From NCBI GenBank assembly GCA_964030785.1, contig OZ034966.1, positions 8,795,152-8,859,151 on the forward strand: a stretch of 64,000 bases of DNA, in the 5' to 3' direction. Positions within the stretch are counted from its first letter, which is position 1. Every line of letters begins with the position of its first letter. The notes beneath the pieces are model-generated. The model did not search any database, was not told the origin of the DNA, and worked only from the letters and a program-made list of their open reading frames with translations. Position numbers and translations under genes: made by a program. The DNA is from Siderastrea siderea. Taxonomy: Eukaryota > Cnidaria > Anthozoa > Scleractinia > Rhizangiidae. Shown here piece after piece: positions 58,758 to 64,000 of this stretch.

Positions 58758-61700
58758 CTAACATCTGGCACATTTCCAGGTCTTCAGAGTTTCGGCTGTG
58801 CTTTTCATTAGCCCTGCGCATCGACTATAAAAGAAAAGATAAATATACCATGACATTTAAGTTATTTTTATTTCATAAAATATCTATGCAATTGTGGAAG
58901 GTAATGCATTGATATCAGTTTGGAAATTTAAAAGGACTTTCCTTTCTTGTGAAGTGATCTCAGGTATGCTTTCAAGCCCTGATAAGTTATCAAGGGAGAC
59001 GATAGGTTAACAAGAGATGGAACTAAGGTGATTCCATTGCAATGTATTGCTCATCCTTACCGTTCATAATGTATTGCGTCATAAGCGCCAATCTCGTCAC
59101 TAGAAATTCCGATCATTTGGTGCAAAGGAGAGCTCTGGTGACGAGAATGCATTAGCGCTAGCTATGAGTGCGCGCACATTAAAAGCATAGCGGTTTTCTG
59201 AGTGGATAAGCTTGCATGACAAATTAGTAGTAATAATCATTATCTCCTTCAAATGGTATGTTTGGTTGATTGTTATTGTATAAATGGTTCTATATACCAC
59301 GTTAAAATAGTTTCCAGGTGAGGTGAATTTGTCTTTCAAGTTGGGGTGAATCGGCCTCATAATGCTGAAAATGGCCCCTTGAAGTTGGGTATCTCTACTT
59401 CCACTATCGGGGTGAAAAATCTTTTGTATTTATGCTATCCTTTATTAAATTTGCAGTAGGTCGCATCTATCTTATTCAGGTAATACCTTGCTCTAGCTAT
59501 TCTACATTTCTAAACAAACACAAAGGAAATTGCTTTTTCTGATTTTTCTGTAATGTCTATACATGATTGCAAGGTGATACTCACAAGTGGAACCACTTCA
59601 AACAGGTTGGGCACTCTACCCTGTCCACGAGTGCCGTTGACGCCATTCCAGGAGGACACTCCTGTTGGCACATCTCGCACAGTTCCGTCCCTGGGTTTTC
59701 TATACCACGGGATTGAATTAGAAAATAAGTCATAATTATGCCATGTGTTCAATTCTTCAGTCATAAACGTACACAGAGTGCGAAAGCCTTACAACATGTA
59801 CAAAGATTCGTATAACATGTAAAAAGAAAATACATAATCGTGTGAACGCATTTGTTGTATTTCAGCGGGTTTCTCATGTAAACATTGATAATAAAATGAA
59901 TTACGTGATACGTACAATGATTTAACTCTCAATAGAACTAGAAATGGGTTCAGTAGTAATGTAATGGACAATACCTTCAGTGTCCACCCTCTGAGAGACG
60001 CCCATTGCTCCCAATACAAAAGACTTGCCCCTCACTAAAACAGAATGGCACATCGCTTTAAAATACGGCTACTAGAAAATGCAATATATAAACAATTAGT
60101 TTATCATACATTTCTGTCTGGAGTTGCAAAGGCATGCATAAAAAATCATACTTTTTCATGCAGTCACACCGAACCTACAATCTTCCGCTGAAGAGTTCAT
60201 ATGCTCTATCACGAAGCCCCGGGAGCGACTCGTGGAAGCTATATATTTGTAATAAATTGCCGTTCATGAAGTAAAACTGATTACTAACAGTAAATAACCT
60301 CCGTTCCCTTCCTCTTCGCGCTTGTCTCCACTGATCCCATTCTCATCCTTATCACTTATTCGGGTGTCCTCACTGTCTTCTGTGCTCCTATCGTCTTCAG
60401 TGCTCTCATCTTCTCCGTTCTGGTCAGAATTCGTCACGTCTATTAGAAAATGTAATATATAAACAATTAGTTTATGATACATCTTAAGGTTTTGAGTTGC
60501 AAAGGCATGCGTAAAAAAATCTTAGTTTTTCTCAACAAAAGTCACACCGAAGCTATGATCTTCCGCTTAAAAGTTCATATCCTCTACCACGAAGGCCCAG
60601 GAGTGACTTGCAGAAGCTATATATTTGTAACATATGGCCGTTCATGAAGTAAAACTGATTTAAGTTAATGACCTCCGCTCCCTTCCTCTTCACGCTTGTC
60701 TTCACTGATCCCATTGTCATCCTCATCAGTTATTCGGCTGTCCTCATCTTCTGTGCTTACATCCTCTCTGCTTCCCTCAGAATCTGTGTCAGAGTAACCG
60801 ACTAAAGAAAGGCCTGAAAGACAACTTATTTATATTCAAATTCGCTCCCCGCTGAACCGAATATAAAACATGTATCATGTAATAAGCAACCACTATTGAG
60901 TTGTGTCAACACGAGCCGTATTCTACCCTCTTAATTATGTCTTACAATCAACCTATATGGTAATAACGTTTGCAAGCATAGTAATAGTATCAAGCACTGA
61001 AATTACAATCTCAACACAAGCTCGTATAACAATAGTATAAATACACAAATACTTATAATATTTTGTAAATACAAATATGAAAAACAAAATTTTTAACCCT
61101 TAGCCATTGGGTATTTAATTTTGAGGGCGATAGGAAGGACGTATGACTCGAATGAATATAAATGAAGGCAACGTACTATATATACCAACGCTTCCGCTAA
61201 TGAACCAATTGTAACACAACACCCCAGAGGGTTACGTAACCCATGATAAATACATTTGTAATCGTGTTACAACCTCGTCCCCAGGGCCTTCTCTTCATTC
61301 AAAATGGGCGTCAGAGAAACCCCTGGCCAAGGCTGCTGAAAAACTCCAAGAATCGTGGAGCATTTTGTCACGTGACACATGATGAAATTGCTTTTCGGAG
61401 GTTGTTTCCAGCGTCTGGTAGCCCTTTTTGTTTTCTTGCAATCTGAAACCGTTGCTCAAAAACACAACGAAGACATTTCATCGTGTTTTACGTGACAAAA
61501 TCGTCAAGAATTTTTGGAGCCGTTTAGCAGCCTTGGCCAGGGGTTTCTCCGACCGCCATTTTGAATGAGGAGAAGTCCCTGAGGACGAGGTTGATCTTGC
61601 TACTCATTGCTATAAAGAGGATGAGGGGGTAAATAGATAAATGGCGAATACACTTTCTAGACCGCACACATTTCTATGTTAAATCAGTGAATGATTGGAC

Positions 61701-63770
61701 TTCTAGTACAGTTAATGACCTGCGCTCCCTTCCTCTTCACGCTTGTCTCCACTGATCCCATTCTCATCCTCATCAGTTATTCGGCTGTCCTCATCCTCTT
61801 TTGTGCTCTCATCCTCACTGCTTCCGTCAGAATCTGTGTCAGAGTAACCGACTAAAGAAAGGCCTGAAAGACAACGCATTTGTAATTGTGCTACTCATTG
61901 GTATAAAGAGGATGAGGGGGTGAATAGATAAATGGCGAATACACTTTGTAGAGAGCAGACATTTCTATGTTAAATCAGTGAATGATTGGACTTTTAGTAT
62001 AGTTAATGGCTAAGTTTGGACTATGCTTCAGCTTCCCTGATCTCCGTTGGCTTCGCTGCCTTTAAACCCTTATACTAGTAGAGATCATAGATTAGAGAGT
62101 GAGTTCAATTTGACAAGGATAAATTGGATTGTGATGTTGATATGTGCCAGCAGACGACATATGAAGAATTGTGGAGAGTTCTCCCTAGGTTAACAAATCA
62201 ATCTTAACTCCTTGGTGGCTGTCTAATGTGTCGATACATCTTCGTTAATAGGGTAATATATCATGTATTCTTAAAAAGTTATTATCAGGTTATATTTTCC
62301 GTTGTCCTACGTAGTAAATGGGAATCACGATTATGTTGTTAGTTTTTTTTTCTTATTGTTTGTTTTTGCCAATGTATTTGCCCCACCGTTAATGAAAAGT
62401 GCATGCCTTCTTGATGGGGGATGATTTGGGCATAAAGAAATGAAAGGACTGAATTTTATAGGCTATTTGGTTCTAGAAACCCATCACAGTATATTTGGGC
62501 ATTTTAATCACATGCATTACCGAATATGTACGTTTTATGTTATGAGCGCCAGATTTCTATCGCACGCAAAGAAATCGAAAGCGAATAAACAAATTTTGAT
62601 GAATCTTCCAGCAAAATCAAACGTTTAATTTCACTGAATTCTTATTTTACTACGCATGCCGATCACCATTTCGCTTTAGCATCAAGCATCTCCGCGGCTT
62701 CTGGATAGAATAATGTGATAGCGAAAACATCAATACTACATTAGATTTATACTAAATGTATACCTGTACGTTCATTTTCCATTGACTCAGCCAAGGGACG
62801 TTTCGCTTTTAAAGCACATGAATAGCCCTTGCATTACGGAAGAAAGAGAAGGAGGAGAGAGGATTCAATAATTTAATAATCATATAATTTTTTAGTTAAC
62901 CATCTATTTATTTTTAAATAAAACTATATGCATCATATATAACTGACCTATGTATGATCTAGACGTAAATCCGCGTAAGTGTCATATTAGAGCGTTTTAA
63001 AAATTCAGCAACATTGTTGGACCATGAAAGGTGTTTGTCAATACAGACCACAGATTTACTGGCCCCACCAGACACTCTTTTTCCGATCACAAATACTTTG
63101 TACAACTAATTGTCACCTACCAGATGAAACGCATTCCTTTTACGTGGAGTCATGAGGTCGTATTGGAACTTTGTAGATGGGGTCATCTGAATCAGAATGA
63201 AAAACCGTGACTATCATTTTAAACTATCAGAAATAGACCCTTCCACGGTTATTTTTTCAAGTTTTGATAAGGACCAGTTAGCGAATATCCATCAACATCG
63301 CTGGAAAGACGCCTTAAAATTAGTTAACTTGCCAAGTTTGAAAGTGACTCGTCTGAAGCGAGCGAAAATATAGCTCTGCAAAGTTCCGAAATTTTACAGG
63401 CGTTTGTAGGGTGGGGGGCAAGTTGGTGGCCCCCAACATACAAACGTCCGTAATATTTCGCGACTTTGCAGAGCTATAACTTCGTCGGTTTTCAGCAAAT
63501 CACTCTGAAACGTGGCAGCTTTCCTGACTTTAAGGCATTCTTTCCAGCGGTGTTAACGGAGTTTTGCTAACTGCAAGGTCCATGTGAAAAGTTGGAAAAC
63601 CGTGGAAGGGTCTATGGCATAATGCAAATACATATTACAAAAGTAGACTTTTCCACTGTGCGAGAGCCTAATATTATAAACTGATACTTGTAATTGTACT
63701 TCGTCTCCGCTTGGTTGATGCTCGGGGGTTGAGGTATGAATCGGCGAAAACATCGGCAAGTCTGTAAAGT
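58758..63770 (-). CDS. PHD-finger protein with triplicated acidic exons (3' part; 5' end beyond window)
   Basis: Exons: 63770-63688, 63186-63121, 62827-62764, 61851-61720, 60801-60673, 60439-60299, 59699-59585 and 58824-58758. All sites are GT-AG and phases match to a TAG stop. The first visible exon begins in phase, so the gene continues past 64000. Order: FTDLPMFSPIHTSTPEHQPS..., LMTPRKRNAFHL, a basic stretch, then three acidic repeats (GYSDTDSDGSSEDESTKEDE-like, each ending GDKREEEG or EDKREEEG), then CEMCQQECPPG, VECPTCLKWFH and, across the last intron, FRCAGLM...WKCARC. That Cys4-His-Cys3 order is a PHD finger (histone-tail or chromatin reader; also found at the end of some transposases). 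A host chromatin protein or a domesticated or full transposase are both possible. The acidic exons share the same symmetric phase. A MITE (61270-61593) sits in an intron. Confidence 0.78.
60073..60801 (-). repeat. Tandem duplication of an about 365-bp intron-plus-exon unit
   Basis: 60073-60439 and 60443-60801 align along their length: AATATATAAACAATTAGTTT, GAGTTGCAAAGGCATGC, GCCGTTCATGAAGTAAAACT and the acidic exon occur in the same order in both. This shows directly how acidic exons 60439-60299 and 60801-60673 arose. Confidence 0.85.
61270..61593. mobile_element. MITE with AACCTCGTCC ends, intronic
   Basis: AACCTCGTCCCCAGGGCCTT and, at the other end, AGTCCCTGAGGACGAGGTT are inverted partners. 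TTCAAAATGG/CCATTTTGAA and CCTGGCCAAGGCTGCT/AGCAGCCTTGGCCAGG pair further in. It lies in the intron between the first and second acidic exons of the PHD gene. Confidence 0.75.
61599..62010. repeat. Direct repeat flanking the first acidic exon
   Basis: About 120 bp (GCTACTCATTG(C/G)TATAAAGA, GAGGATGAGGGGGT, AAATCAGTGAATGATTGGAC) at 61599-61717 recurs at 61890-62006. The second copy stops just where the exon's donor side would follow, so it is the remnant of a further exon-unit duplication. Confidence 0.8.
63234..63614. mobile_element. 381-bp palindromic MITE, possible TA target site
   Basis: TAGACCCTTCCACGGTTA at the left is mirrored by AACCGTGGAAGGGTCTA at the right. TTTGCAGAGCTATA and CTGGAAAGACGCCTTAA-like arms also pair. 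The TA at each edge fits a Tc1/mariner-type target. It is intronic in the PHD gene, between the first two visible exons. Confidence 0.7.
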
Positions 63771-64000
63771 CTAAAGGTACAATTCGATAATTATATTATG
63801 ATTGAAATACTAAATTAAAGCTTATTATTTCACAGTTAACTAAGTTCACGTTTGCTGTCTGGAACTAAATATGCACTGGATATTTATATCACTCTTTTTA
63901 TCGTAATAGTGTTACCAAACCTAGACTGTTGATTCTCTTGTACCTAATTAGAGAAACTGATGAGATGGCATAAATTTCAGTTGTTCTTTAGCCAGATGAT

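Overview
The window reads as nuclear DNA of an animal, most likely an anthozoan cnidarian such as a stony coral. It is AT-rich, its genes are split by GT-AG introns, it has one intronless class A GPCR, and it carries many tRNA-headed SINEs, 5'-truncated non-LTR retrotransposons and short terminal-inverted-repeat (TIR) elements. The coral assignment is an inference from this repeat style; nothing in the window proves the species. There are no bacterial operons, CRISPR arrays or rRNA.

Genes I can support: (1) 1-341, minus, the N-terminal part of a Cys-rich protein running off the left edge. (2) 7817-18375, minus, an eight-exon TTF1-like (RNA polymerase I transcription termination factor) Myb-domain gene; exon phases agree throughout, but its 3' end is unresolved. 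(3) 22455-25601, minus, a two-exon, 221-residue coiled-coil protein. (4) 32445-33563, minus, a 372-residue class A GPCR. (5) 58758-63770, minus, the 3' part of a gene with three tandemly duplicated acidic exons and a C-terminal PHD finger; its 5' end lies beyond the right edge. Weaker items are a possible first exon at 47615-47706 (plus), a frameshifted calcium-binding EGF exon at 55812-55947 (minus) and an interrupted acidic reading frame at 18675-19018 (plus).

Most of the rest is mobile or repetitive. Retrotransposon relics lie at 16.1-16.4, 17.5, 29.1-29.56 (with a 14-bp target-site duplication), 43.0-43.4, 52.1-53.4 (split by a SINE) and 55.3-55.7 kb. tRNA-headed SINEs lie at 3.8, 44.6, 44.9, 48.6 and 52.6 kb. 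TIR or hairpin elements lie at 5.6, 7.3-7.7, 9.6, 10.6-11.7, 12.9, 13.7, 15.8, 18.6-20.8, 21.1, 21.8, 23.5-24.0 (two nested), 30.7, 39.65, 40.3, 61.3 and 63.2 kb. A roughly 0.9-kb inverted duplication flanks 35.8-38.4 kb. Two large low-complexity blocks stand out: a CATCCT-type tract at 30.5-31.85 kb and a 9-bp GTAGCCCT-type minisatellite at 56.8-58.6 kb that contains a near-perfect 94-bp palindrome.

The most interesting locus is the right end. There a block of exon plus intron has been copied in tandem, always in a symmetric intron phase, so the protein gained acidic repeats without losing the downstream PHD finger. The gene ends about 100 bp before the minisatellite.
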